From contig NC_079488.1 of the NCBI RefSeq assembly GCF_020520425.1, forward strand, positions 91,679,285 to 91,743,284: 64,000 bases of DNA, written 5' to 3'. Both the position numbers and the translations under genes were made by a program. The stretch comes from Spinacia oleracea (Eukaryota; Streptophyta; Magnoliopsida; Caryophyllales; Amaranthaceae). Below are positions 1 to 14,985 of the stretch, one piece after another. The notes beneath the pieces are model-generated. The model saw only the letters and a list, made by a program, of their open reading frames with translations, was not told the DNA's origin and did not search any database. Positions within the stretch are counted from its first letter, which is position 1. The number at the start of each line of letters is the position of its first letter.

Positions 1-200
1 AGAGGGTAGAGGTTAGCTGTCAAAGTAGCGGTTGATAATATAAGTGTTTGGCAAAAGTAGCGGTTGAAATTACAAAAGAAATATATAATATATTTAGTTA
101 AAAATTAAATAAATTCAATCCATAAATGTGATTCTTTTGGGGTAACGATTCTTAACTATGAAACAAATGTATGGAAGAAATTCCTTACATATAGAAATAA

Positions 201-1470
201 GGAAAATTTGGTAATATTAATCCAACCTTTGACCGATTTTCTTTAATTAAGCCTACATATGAGATATTATTTAATAATCCGAACTTTTATACCTATATTC
301 TTTTGTTGGTCCCGACAGGTAACACACCTGCTATAGAAGGTTACCTGTACACGTGTCACTTTCTAATTTATCCAAAAAATCCTTTTTTTTCCTTATTATT
401 CCATTGCTCTTTTCTTCAACTGTCCGCGGGAAGCCCTCCTTCCTCGTGCTGCCTAGCTAGCCAGCTCCCACGTAATCAATGCAACCATCTTCCCCATTTC
501 TTTTCTCTCTCCTACGGGATCCATCAATCTCCCCTTCTCATAGTTGGTTATTCTATTATCATATTCCTCTCTCCTGTAATCCCGTAGAACACCATTGTTT
601 TTAGCAACCTGAGATTTCTTTGATGTATCTCTAATTCATCATTGATCTATCTCAAGTATAATATCTCTTAAATGTATCTCTAATTGACTCCCAACGTATT
701 CAATATTTTTTTTTCTCAATTCATTTAAATCCAAAAATCAATCTACTCAAATTAATCCCAATGTGTACATGGTACTGTTCTATGGATTTCGAATAGACGA
801 ACATCTCTCCATTTCCTTCTCGTTCTCTCTCCTTCTATGTGCGGTCAGCGACCAACAACCACCCACGGGCCACGGCCAAAACCACCATTGATGACCACCG
901 GTCTTCCGTGAGCCAGACGTTGTTGAATTCAATCCACAGCGGGACATTGTGGATGGTATGACAGTAATAGTTGTAGCCAAATTGGTGAGAGAACTAACAG
1001 CAAAAATTTCAAAGTAATAGCATTGTAAAAATAATAATATAAATGAAGGTTCTTGAGGAGATCAACAATGGTGTGGAGGGAGGAAAGAGGAGATTTTAGA
1101 ATTAATTAGAATTCATTGTTTTTAATTATCAAAATCATAATTTATTTCAGTTAATTTTATTTTTAATGCGTATTAATTAAGTAGTAGGAGTAGATTGGAT
1201 TAGTTTTGAAAGTTGATGACTGAGAAATTTAGAAGCCATTAACGGCTTGTAGCAGAGGTGAGAAAGGGAAATTAAAAAACAGAAAAAAATAAAAAGAAAA
1301 CATTAATGTAGGGAAGGTGGAGGAACTTTGACAATTTTATCCGGTTACCGGTCAATGTGACCCATCAAAAGAAAATAGGTATAAAAGTTCGGATTATTAA
1401 ATAATATCTCATATGTAGGCTTAATTAAAGAAAATCGGTCAAAGGTTGGATTAATATTAACAAATTTTCC
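201..1470. mobile_element. non-autonomous MULE inside the Harbinger element
   Basis: Long terminal inverted repeats: 201-308 matches the reverse complement of 1363-1470 with about two mismatches, starting GGAAAATTTG at both ends. The flanks are 9-bp near-perfect duplications, TAGAAATAA at 192-200 and TAAAAATAA at 1471-1479, which is the Mutator-superfamily size. The 1.27-kb element has no transposase. The interior (about 310-1360) has a C-rich strand and short open frames that I cannot assign to a protein. It may be filler or a captured fragment (Pack-MULE type); the sequence alone does not say. Confidence 0.85.
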
Positions 1471-1546
1471 TAAAAATAAAGATTACATTGTTCCTTTAAT
1501 AAATAAATCATGTCAAATCGTTCTTGATATAAGTAGTTTGCAATAA

Positions 1547-2959
1547 TTAAATGTTTCTTCTAGCTTTCCATAAATCATCAGCAATACGATCACGGATAAC
1601 CTTCATTTCAGTATATATTCCAACTCCATTTTCACTATTTGAAACGGCATGAACATCGGGAAGCTCAAATGAGGGTATAAAATTTGGATAATCCTCTAAC
1701 ACTCGAAAAAGGGGATCATCTGGAGAATTTATCCTTATATAGTTATGTAGTGCAAATGTAGCGACCATAATTTGTATTTGCATCTCAATACTAAATTGTG
1801 GCATTTTAGTAAGTATCTTCCATCTCTGCTTCAAAACTCCGAAAGATCTCTCAATGCAACTTCTAAGAGATGAGTGCCATCTATTAAAAGTTTCTCGATC
1901 ATTTTTTGGAGGCACGTACTCAAATTGTGACTTATGATACCTTATCTTTGGATATGGTACTAGATAACCTCTACGATCTGGATACCCTTTATCAGCCAAG
2001 TAATACTTACCTAATCAAATATCAATTAAAAAATATCAAACTTTTTATCATATATACGAAAAGAAAATTTTAATTACCTAAATAACTTATTTTTATACTT
2101 TAATTTATAAATATTGAAGGAATAAATAAGTTTTATACATACCTTCAGGTGGTTTAGGAAACTTAAATTCGGGAGATCCGATTGCATGAAGAAATACACG
2201 AGTATCATGTGCTGAACCTTCCCAACCCGCTGATACAAACGTGAAACACATATCAAAATCACATGCAGCCAAAACATTAAACGTAGGCAATCCTTTTCTT
2301 CCTCTATAGGGCATTTGTAAGGGCTCAGGTATGCATGCTGCTATATGTGTACCATCAATACAACCCACACAAACCTGAAACACATTATAAATCAATCTTA
2401 GTTATAAATTAAGTTATTCACAATAAAAAATTATAAATAATACACTATTACCTTGAAAAAAAGGCATATATCGTGTATCTGTGGATATTTTAGCCGGGAT
2501 ACCGGTGAAATCGGGATCATATGGTCTTATAATATCATGTGCAAGACCCTTGACCTTTCGAGAAGAAATCGATCTAAGAACTTCATGAATTGCCCTACTT
2601 ATAGTATCACCGGAACGTTGAAAACGCTCACCAAGAACCCTATTTGAGACACCTTGGGCAAGTGCATATAAAAGTATGCCAACTTTCTCATGTATAGACA
2701 TGTTACAACTAGCTTTCAATCCATACTTCGATGATAAGTCCTTACACAATCTCAAAAATAACGGTGGCTCCATTCGAAATGCATTGACACATCGAATAGG
2801 ATGACCGGTCAACATTTCTTTTACCCACATTTCTCCTGTCAGAATAGAAGTCATGCATGGTTCCTTGTAAATATATTTATAAAAATAAGCTGATATCAAA
2901 GACATTGTATATGCGATTGGAATCAAAATTTTGCGCTGGCTATTGTCATCGATATCCAT
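1547..2959 (-). CDS. PIF/Harbinger DDE transposase, apparently intact
   Basis: Three coding exons on the minus strand, 2959-2452, 2374-2153 and 2010-1547, sum to 1194 bp (397 aa plus stop) with proper GT-AG borders and no internal stop. The start ATG at 2959 follows a likely 5' UTR intron acceptor (TTGGCAG) near 2975. Known family role: cut-and-paste transposition by an RNase H-fold nuclease, working with the element's Myb-like DNA-binding protein. Visible catalytic context: GCIDGTH (first Asp) at the start of exon 2, GSAHDTRVF (second Asp) later in exon 2, and ERSFGVLKQRW (Glu) in exon 3. An N-terminal helix-turn-helix-like segment (VGILLYALAQG, then RVLGERFQRSGDTIS) precedes them. Since the frame is open, the element may be recent or still mobile. 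Confidence 0.9.
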
Positions 2960-3174
2960 ATTTTTTGTGAACCTGCCAATAATAATTAACTTATTATACA
3001 TTTCATAAATTACATATAAATGAGTTTCACTCTAGAAAATAAAACAGATAAATAAAAATCAAAGTATTTCAAAAATAACAATTAAAGTATTCTATTTGGG
3101 CTTATTTCTACTAAATCAGATAAAACATTGGTTCGAATAACTATTCTAATTATCTTTCTTCTCATGTAAGTATT

Positions 3175-4292
3175 CTAACCACTTAGCTCTACTTTCATCG
3201 CCCTCCATACTAAAAAAACCTCCCTTTTAGTTGGATCTTCAATGACAGTAGTAGCATAAAACCACAACTCGCTATGTTTCTCCAAGCAACGATTATCCAC
3301 CATACGACTAATAATCTGCATCACTGCAGATATTGTAGACATGGAAGAAGGAGCGCTAGCATTAGGTGTACTACCTTGACTCATTTGCTTAATACACTCC
3401 GTCATTTCACTAATTCCTTTAGACAACATTGCAGATCCCCCTGATTGTCTTCTTGTACGCTTCATTTGGACACTATTTTGCTTTGTTGGCATCTGCTTTT
3501 GTATCTTTTTCGAAGCATGCATGTCATTGTTTGAGGCTTCACGAGTCGCACGCCCTTGTGAACTACCTCCAAAAGTAGAATTACTTGCTTGTTCTACAAA
3601 ACTCTCAAAAAACCTCTCTTCATTTAGCAAAGCAGCAGTAAATTGGTTACTTGGAAAATAGGTCTCACCTCCATGTTCTCCTACATTCTCTTCCTCAATT
3701 TTTTCATTGTCTACAGTAAGGTCTTCAATGTGATCCATTGATGGTACATAAACATTTTCTCCTGTAGCATAAGAATCCACAAATAAGCTTTCCCATTTCA
3801 CTTCCAGTTCCATGTTGACCCCCCTTTAGTCGGAACTTTTTATACTCTGGATTCTCCTACAATAATATTCAAAAAATTAAATATAAAAGTTAAGATACTT
3901 TTAAACTATTAATTTTCTTAATTTGATTTTATTACTAAAAGTTATTATTAAAAGGTAAAATTACACACCTTAATTTTTCTTTGCCACCACTCAGTTGAAG
4001 CATCAATTTTTCCTGTATATGGATCCCACCCTAAACCAGTTTCTGATAGCTTTAAAGCTTTCCAATTACGCCAATCTTTCCTCATTGCATCATATTTGTT
4101 CTTGCAACAATTCGGGTTACTAAGTTCACGTCCAATCTTTTTTTCGACATCCATTTGAATGTCCTTCCACTTGAAAAATTGTGCCTTGCCATTATCCTTA
4201 ATGAACGTAAGACAAACTTTACATAAGATGATTGTGTCCTCATCACTCCACTTAAAAACCTCTCTGGTTCCGTCTTTGTTACTCGAAGACAT
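3175..4292 (-). pseudogene. Harbinger Myb/SANT-like partner protein, one frameshift
   Basis: Exon 1 (4292-3969, 108 codons) encodes a Myb/SANT-like domain with spaced tryptophans: FKWSDED, FFKWKDIQ, RKDWRNWKAL, LGWDPYTGKI, TEWWQRKIK. Exon 2 (3856-3175) carries ENPEYKKFRL, an acidic and Ser/Asn-rich middle, KRTRRQSGGSAML and a conserved-looking C-terminal helix. In Harbinger elements this protein binds the ends and helps bring the transposase to the nucleus. Exon 2 is one base too long for the frame (682 bp). The excess fits a run of six C at 3829-3834 on the plus strand, where five would keep KGVNMELE in frame. The change could be real or a homopolymer sequencing error. The ATG at 3813 is inside the domain and is unlikely to be a true start. 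Confidence 0.8.
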
Positions 4293-6115
4293 CTAACACA
4301 ACCACCAAACATAACCATTATGTCTATAAATAACCAAAATTACCTTAGTTCTATGCGTACAATGGTGTAAAATATAATTGAGAGGCTTCAAGTTTGAGAT
4401 CATATTATTGATAAACCAAGATATATGTAGTACAAGGCATAACCTAATTCTACACGGCAAATCACACTATTAGGCTAGCACAATACCAACTATGCCTAGG
4501 AAACTCAACATCATAAACTAACATAAATACTCCTACAATATCCATCACGTCAATATATAGTACAAGATATCCTACGATATGGCAAACTCTAACTCTATCA
4601 AGTTTAGTAATTCTATGTAATTGAGAAACTATTCAAAACCTAATTCAATAATAGCTACCAATGTATTGCAGACAAATTCCACATGTTGATTGAAGTTCAT
4701 GAAAAAATAATGAAGATCAGTGGCCAATTAATATATGTAACCAAGAAAATATCAAGAACATTGAATTTCATAAACTATTCAAAACCTAGTTCGATACTAC
4801 ACCAATATATCTTAACATTAACAACAACTCTGACAACCACATATATACTTGCCGCAAACAACCCAAATACACCCAAGATTGGTAGCACGTAATAAGTATA
4901 CAAACCAAAGCAATAATCATGAAATCATGAAGTTTTTTCTTATATTAATTTGTTTAACACTATCATACAATACCTTAAATTCCTAGAAAAACCCTATTTG
5001 TATATCTTAAAATCCTAGAAAAACCCTATACTATTCAATACCAAAACTGCTTGAAAAATTATACGTATAGAAAATCAAATTAAAATATGGACAAAGAAAA
5101 AAATAATCAAGGGAGAGAAGACATACCTGAAGGGAGAATGGAGAAATTGATATTTGATGATAGAAGGATTTTAATGGAGATGGAGGATTTTGGAGGAGAT
5201 GGAGCGGCGTGCGTGGGAATATGGGATGAGAAAAATATTTAACGCTACTTGTGAGGATGAAACGTTAATATTTCTAACATTTGATAAAAGCTCCTCAAAC
5301 TATACCTCTACCTTTAACCTCTACCTAAAACACTACCTTGCCAAACACTCACATTTTTTTCAACTAGCGTTTTGACTATGTCAAAACACTAACCGCTACT
5401 TCAAAAGCTACTGCCGAACAGGGCCAAAGTGAAGCATGGGAAAATAAACGAGTAAACTTTTTGGCTTTCATTACAACGTTCGTTTAAAAGCATTAAAATT
5501 AAAAGGAAACTAAAAAAAGGTCAAAAAAATAAAATAAAACAGTTACTTTTACATGTAAATAATTATTAAATAAAGGAAAATTCATTTAGCTTTTTTCTAA
5601 AAATTAGTCGTTGGAGCTCACATTTCATGTACACAGCAATAATTAAACACTTCAAAAATAATCGTTCTTCTCCATCTTTATCTTTGTGTTCCTTCTCTGT
5701 CGCTCCACCATAGTTGACTCCTCTCCACAAAAAAAGGCAATTTTCTGCAATTTTTTTAAAATCCATTTAAGTTAGCTTATTTTAACAATACTTAAACATA
5801 TTTAGTAATAAATAATTAAAACAGTGATTTATTTGCAGTATGATGAACAGGGATACAGCAGTGGTGATAATTCACACCCAAAGAGGTGCTACTGTGGACT
5901 GACAGTGTTCGTTCAAAGGGCATGGACAAAAGAAAATCCTGGAAGGAGGTTTATCGCATGTCCAGATTATGATGTTGAACTAAACAGAAGTGACTGAATT
6001 TTTTTTAGATGGATTGATGAACAAGAACCCACAACTTGGCAAATAAATTTCATATTAGGGTTAATGCAAGATAAATAAAGCCTTGCTGCTGAAGTTGATA
6101 GTTTTAGGATTAAAC

Positions 6116-8684
<2,569 letters not shown>

Positions 8685-9176
8685 TAAACTTAGTGAAGCT
8701 AACAAATATGCATGGAAGAGAGTGTCAGATTATGTGATGAGCAAGATGAAAAGACATATTAGTGTGAAATATGAAGTGTGGGTTGTAATCCAAGTGGTTA
8801 TGTTTTTTATATTATTATTTTAAGTTAAGTGGATAGGTAACTAATGTATGTAATGATCTGCACTAATTTAATGAAGACTTTAATGCAATAATATCTTACC
8901 CCATGGTCTGTTTTCCAACCTTCTAGCCATTGCAAGATCCTGCAATGCTTGGCTTGATATTGTGTGTTGTCCTTGACTTGGTTGAGTCTGTAACAATGAA
9001 AAATCTTGTGCAGGGAAGGAGTAGATGGTTTGCTCACCCCCCCCCCCCCATGATCAGAATAGAAAGTTGCAGCTCTTTGTCTCTGTGGTGTGGAGAAATG
9101 TTGTGTTGTAGGCTGCATATGAAACAAAAGTAACAAGTTAATTACAGTACATGTAAAGTAAAAAAAAGAAATATGT

Positions 9177-11695
9177 TTAGTGTATTGAATGACTTACAAT
9201 AGCTATTCTTTGACACCCATTAGGGTAAGTATAAATATCTACACCCCTGTTGTGCATTGGTATAGTTGACTGTGGTTGTTGTGTTGTGTGTTGCTCTGGA
9301 TTATGATGACCCTTGTTGTGTTGTGGTTTCTTAGGGGCATTCTTGCAGCCCCTTTTGTAGTGGTCTGGCACTCCACATAAGCTGCATTTCATGGCACAAC
9401 CTGTTCTCTTAAGCTTACCAGATGCAGTCACCTCTACAACACCATATCTCCTCTTTGTTTTAGGTCTTCCCTTAACCTTTTTCACATTTGGAGCCACAAT
9501 AATATGCTATCAGAAGTAGGTCACTCTTGAGGACCATTTAAAGACTCCAACAAAAATTTATATGCCTTCATGTAGGTATGTTTGCTAAAGTATGCATTCA
9601 CATACTGTTCTGGAAGGTCTACTTTATTCCATATAGCAACAATTGCATGTTTGCATGGAATTCCACTCATCTGCCATGCATTGCAACTGCATATATTGAT
9701 TCAGATTTACCCATGATCCCAATATGCATTATAAACCCTAGCCCAAAATTTTCTCTAGCTTTGTATCCTAGGACAAAGCATTATTTCTTTTTTTCCAATG
9801 AAATCTCTTTTCTTATGCAGTCTTTCTATCAAACCCTCTCTGGTATCTTCCAACATGGTAATAATAGGCTTGTGCCTTGCACTCAAGATGTATGTATTAA
9901 ACACTTCACTCGTGTTGTTGTCTACACTGTCACAACAAGATAGTGGAGTGTAGAATGCCCTACACCATTTCTTGTAGTTCCTTTGCATTAGATATTCAAC
10001 AACTTCATTAGAAATACCCCTCATTAGTTCAATTTTTTCCATGAAGTGATTCACTGTGTTACTTTTTGCAATAATCCAGAACTTTTTTTTGTACTCTAAA
10101 CCACCACCAAACACTCCCCTAAAGTTAAAGTACACATGCCTTGCACACACCCTACTTTCATCTTGTGGAAACACAGTTGCAACAACTGTAAGTAAACCCT
10201 TATGTTGGTCAGACATGTATGTGTACCTTGCTCCTTCACTAGTGCCTAAATCAGTAGCTAGCAGTTCCAGAAACCAAATCCATTTCTTGTACTCTCAACC
10301 TCACAAATAGCCCAAGTCAAAGGAAACATTTGATTATTACCATCCCCCCTACTGCTACTAACAACTGGCCCCCAAATGGTCCCTTTAAGAAACAACCATC
10401 AAGTGAAATGAAAGGTCTGCATCCAGCCAAAAACCCTTTCCTAAGTGCCTCAAAACACAAATACAGTCTATCAAACACATTTGCATTCAACTTCTACTTC
10501 AATGGAATGCATACTGCTCTTTTTATTCACCAACAATGAGTGCTTGATCCTTTTTCCTAGATCTAGAATCCTTGTCTTTGCTCACCCTTATACCCTTTTC
10601 TAACCAAACGATCTCTTGAGTATCTTGCACTCTCATGTAAAGGTTCACCTTGAACACATTTTGATAGTGTTGTACAATCCAACTTAAAGTCATCTTCTTA
10701 ATCATAGGTATCCTACCACAAGTGTACCCACTAACAAATGTCTTCATTGTAAAATACCTTCTTCTTCTATCCCATGAAGCCCATATTCTCCATTTACAAC
10801 CTTTATCTTTGTGCTCACACTCTCCACAAACCCCGATGGAATTATTCTTAGCAAATGGAATATTTCTTCCTTTATCAATGGAGTAATCTATGATTGCTTT
10901 CCTAAATGTCTTTGGATTCTCTAACTGTTGCCCAACATAAAAGGTGGCTTCCCTCTCTTCAGTATTTTTCTCCTTCTGTTTCCTACTCTCCCTATTATGA
11001 TGTTGTGGTGCAACTAAGTAACCAACATCATCCTCATCCTCTGACTCACTAGGGTTGTCTAAGTCATTATATCCATCAAAGCCATCCCCTAAATTCAGAC
11101 CACCTTCTCCCTTACTTTCTGCTAGTTTTTTCAGCATTACCAACTCTTCAACATAAGCTAGTTCCCTTCTCTTATCATCAGATATCTTAGACCTAGCATT
11201 GGCTAACTCATCATCATCCTTATTTGTACCTTCTGAGTCTTAATCAATATCAGGTTCTGGTTCAATTTGAGGTTGTGGCTCACTTTTTTTGGGTGGGAGT
11301 ACTATAATATGTGGTTCCACAAAGTTATAATCAAGGTCCACCACATCATCTTTGTCAGCAGTCAACAACTCAAGGAAAATATCAAGCCCTCCACCTCTCC
11401 CTCCTCTCCTCACTCCACTCATGTTTAGGTTAAAGTTGTAGGTGGGTTTGATTTTATGCTCTGTGTATATGTGAATGCTTTTGTGTTGGTAAAGTAAAGC
11501 TAAGAAAGGGTCACAAGTACTACTATCAAAACCTAAAAACCTTACCCCATTCTTGAATGCTTTACTAGGGTCCCAAAAATGTACTTTCTCTATATCAGTG
11601 TATAATAAACCACCAACTAATGCCTTCATATATTTGATATCTGCATTCTCAGGGATGTCATCAAAGACATCCTCCCTCCCCCCGTCATAAACCAT
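9177..11695 (-). pseudogene. MuDR-type MULE transposase, decayed
   Basis: Read on the minus strand, the family's parts appear in order. An N-terminal segment (11695-11240) has VHFWDPSKAFKNGVRFLGFD and an acidic C-end. An MuDR DNA-binding segment (about 10960-10600) has FYVGQQLENPKTFRKAIIDY and CKWRIWAS. The DDE core begins with FISLDGCFLKG (first Asp) near 10405 and continues to about 9755. A SWIM zinc finger, CSCNAWQMSGIPCKH, lies near 9690-9645. A C-terminal CCHC knuckle, CSLCGVPDHYKRGC, lies in 9497-9177 after KKVKGRPKTKRR. Visible damage: an in-frame stop at 11240-11242, a stop at the end of the segment at 10523, and at least one frameshift inside the DDE core. The protein is not made as one piece. 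Confidence 0.88.
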
Positions 11696-12502
11696 ATCCG
11701 ATTCCCTTCTACAACCTATTCACCACCATGATGCACAAATATGCAAGGGTTCAAAGTCAAATCATCAACATACACATCTGATCACAGTTAAACCAATATC
11801 AAATAAAGAACAAAACTTTAAGAAATCAAACCGAATGCAAGCTTGAATAATAACAAAAGAGATAACCAAGATAAAAAAAAACTTCATTTCATTCATTTGA
11901 ATAATTCCAGTTACATTTACAAAAGGTTAGGTTTCAACTCTTACATTACACACCCTAATCCACTATTTTGGGAGAAGCCTATGTTTGAGTATAACATACT
12001 GTCATAGCAGTGACAAATACCAAAAATCAACACTTGTCACCTTCCAAAAACCTACTTTGCTATGACAGTAGTGATTGAGTTAGTCCTAGATTTTTTTTTT
12101 AAAAAAAAGCTTTAAACAAGCTGGATCATCAGAAGCTTGATAAAAGAGGGGCCACCACCAACGCCACCACCACACACCCCTACATGACCTCCACTAACAA
12201 CTACTTCTCCTCCTTGAAAATGAGGGGGAAGCCATCAAAGTAGATGGTCGACATTTGAAGGTTCGCTTTAACTCTATAAGCAGCAAAGGCTAGATTAAGG
12301 TGAAGATCACTGAAAAAATTGAGTTAAAAACTTACATGTTGTCATAGACCAAAATGTATTAGCAACTTTTGCATTGTTACTAACATTTCTTTCCTTTAGG
12401 TTTGATGATTGGTTTTTTTTCTTGTTGGTTTTACTGATCTATAACTTAAATTTACTCACTTCAGGAGCTACAGCCGAAAACAAGTTCTCACTGTGTAGTT
12501 TC

Positions 12503-12598
12503 AAGTCTATGGTCTATGACAGCATGTAAGTTCTTAACTACATTTTTTCAGTCAAGCCAAGCGTGGAAGTCTATGGTCTATGACAGCATGTACGTTCT
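12503..12598. repeat. 64-bp-period direct duplication
   Basis: AAGTCTATGGTCTATGACAG begins at 12503 and again at 12567, each followed by CATGTA(A/C)GTTCT. The second copy follows a pyrimidine tract and CAG. It lies in the non-coding right arm of the MULE; no function is visible. Confidence 0.8.
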
Positions 12599-13213
12599 CT
12601 CGCAGCCATCCACGGTAGCATCCTGCAGGGTACGAGTATGGGAGGCGGTAGCGCAACTTGGACCACCTACTCCACTCCGTGCAGACCACCTGCGCAACAG
12701 CCTGCCCTTTCCATTCCAGCTTGGGTAAGATCTCATTCATGAGTATGTCTTGATGATGGAAAAGGGGGTGTGCCTCCCTCAAAGCAAGGACTCCTAAAGT
12801 CAAATTAACGGCCAAAGTCAATATCAAGAAAACTCTGTTTTTTTATTTTAGTGAAAACAATAAGTAAAACCCTAGTTACTACATAATATACTTTAAGTTA
12901 CTCTCAAATTAGCAACAATTTTTTAATTAAACATATTAAACACCATTTTCAAGAACATGCAAGCATCAATTCGAATTAAAAATTGGAAAGTAAAAACGGA
13001 CGAAACCCTAATTCCAACTTAAATTGTTAAATTATGTAAAATCAAGCCACGATTGTTTCAATTAACATAAAAACACCATTATCAAGATAATGCATGCACC
13101 AATTTTGGGGAAAACTTACTTAACGAAAAAGCCCTAAAATTTTCATGCAACAACTACCAACATTTATTTAAAAAATCGACAAAGAGAATGAATGAAAGTA
13201 ACATGAGGAGTAC

Positions 13214-13307
13214 CTTCGTCCCATCTGGATATTCTTGGCCTCTTCCTGGGCAGACCTTCCCATTTGGCAGCAACAAATCGGTTTGATGACGATGAAGAAG
13301 CAACCAT
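13214..13307 (-). other. candidate short first exon in the MULE right arm
   Basis: From an ATG at 13307 the minus strand reads MVASSSSSNRFVAAKWEG, then LPRKRPRISRWDE, up to a good donor (GAAG|GTACTC) at 13214. The serine start and basic KRPR cluster would suit a nuclear protein, and the place and strand suit a 5' exon of the MULE transposase gene. No joining exon was identified, so this stays a weak candidate. Confidence 0.3.
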
Positions 13308-13800
13308 TTTTGCAGAAAAACTCAGAGCAATAACTTCAAATTCTCTTGTGTTTTAAGTGAATAAATAGGAAAAAGACAAGTGAAAGTGAAAGGGGGGGGG
13401 GGGGGCATATAAATAGGGAAGTGAAAAGAGGGAAATAGGGTTAGGAACAGTAAAAAAAAAAAAAAAAGAACCGCCAAAAAAATTTATGGAAGAAACCAGA
13501 AAAGGGGGGGGGGGAAGTTGGAAAGGTTTACACGTGTAAATGGATAAAAACGAAGTTGAAAAGACTAACTTTTAATCAAAATCAACTGTTTTCAATCATT
13601 AATCCACGTGTAAATTCATTTTTTTTAAAGCACTTTTATTATTATTATTATATTGAATTAAACGGACGTTAGTAACGGAACCAAAAAAGCAGCGGATTCC
13701 ATCCATTTAGAGGGACTAAACTGCTCCGTTTGAAACTTGAGGGACTAAACTGTTTCTTTTGGCAAAGTTTAGAGACCTCTATATCAGTTTAGTCGAAAAT

Positions 13801-14985
13801 AAACCAATTGAATTGTCAATTTTGGAAAATAAGGCCCTATTCCTTCGACTTATTTTAACTTTATTTTAGAGAAAATAAGTCCAGATACATTCTTTGTCTT
13901 GTACTTTTCTTATATTTCCTGGTATTTTTCTTATCTAAGCTTTTTATGGCTTTTCTTTTAAGTTTTTAGGCTTTAAATACGATTATTATGTTTATGTCAA
14001 TCCAATTCACTGAAAGTTTTAGTTAATTCAAAATAAACTTCTATGAGAGATATGAACCAATATCTCTCACCAAAAGATGTCATTGCATAATCAGTGGCGT
14101 TGTTGTAAGCCTTTATACATATTGTGTTGTCGCTTATTTTTAAGCTTTTTACACTCAACAAGTCTCCTCGAACAGACACTCACATCGTCGTCCCCACTTG
14201 TGATTGACGTGCGTACACAAGTACCCAATCGGCGCTCGCGTCCCTCTCATGTTGCCAATAGACAAGAGGGCCCATTTCAGAAACCTTTGCTCGCTCGTAT
14301 TTCACGATTCCTTAGACTTTGTTCCGCACAAGGCTTGCGCCCTTACCGCCCAGTAGGTAAGAGCGCGTCGCACGACTCGGTGCTCAAAATATTCGGACCG
14401 ACGACAAGCGGTCTCTAGTGCACTATTTTGACCATTAATATTTTAATTTCGCATTAGTAAAAATTACTATAAAATTTGATATTTTGAAAATTTACATTAA
14501 AAAGGGCAAGAAACCCCCCAAAAAAAACGAAGTCAAATTAGGTGAGTAAAATGCTTGAACTTTTACCACGGTAACAAACTAACAACTACTACTCCGTTCC
14601 TATATGTTCTTTACGATTATCGTTTTCACGTGAATTAAGGTAAAAGAGAGGGTGGGCCAATGAGTAGTTATTTGCAACATCTGGTTTAAGTGTGAAAGAA
14701 GATGAATAAAATAAAAATCTAAAAAAAAATGATATAATTATGCAAGTGGATAAATAAAAAAAATAAAAATTGAGAATTTAATTGTAAATATTGTACTCCG
14801 TATTCCAGAAACAGAATGAAACATAAGTGTAAAAAACTTTTAGGAATAAACGTAAACGGAACGCGTAAAAAATCTTATGAACATTTACAAAATGAAAAGA
14901 TAAAAAATTAAACTCTAAAAGATGAGGCCCAAAACAAGGAGGGGAGTTGCAAACTTGCAATCTAACGGTGAGACTGTGAGAGAGA
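13801..14985. other. intergenic stretch left of the DnaJ-type gene
   Basis: No supported gene. At 13826-13890 GGCCCTATTCC and AAAATAAGTCC-type words resemble the MITE family seen whole at 54842-55045, so a relic is possible. At 14077-14418 there is an open frame in a GC-richer patch with no recognisable protein. At 14585-14620 CTCCGTTCC looks like a fragment of a Stowaway-type end. The last 100-200 bp should contain the promoter and 5' UTR of the DnaJ-type gene, but I see no clear TATA box. Confidence 0.5.

Larger units (their letters stand above)
1..5425 (-). mobile_element. PIF/Harbinger DNA transposon, left end outside window
   Basis: The right end closes with CTGCCGAACAGGGCC at 5411-5425, whose reverse complement (GGCCCTGTTCGG) is a typical PIF/Harbinger terminus. 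The subterminal motif GTGTTTGGCA plus GTAGCGGTT-type repeats occurs at 25-75 and, inverted, at 5330-5400, so the window starts just inside the left end. Two genes lie on the minus strand in the usual pairing: a DDE transposase (1547-2959) and a Myb/SANT-like partner (3175-4292). A MULE has inserted at 201-1470. The 3-bp target duplication cannot be tested because the left flank is missing. The stretch 4320-5180 between partner gene and right end is AT-rich and shows nothing codable. Confidence 0.88.

Noticed and set aside
12552-12827. 91-aa minus-strand frame in the MULE right arm
   Set aside because: Overlaps the 64-bp duplication; composition not protein-like and no family recognised.
14046-14075. 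GAGAGATA...TATCTCTC short hairpin
   Set aside because: Too short and isolated to call a terminator, microRNA or element end.
14077-14418. 113-aa open frame in a GC-richer intergenic patch
   Set aside because: No recognisable domain, no splice or promoter context.
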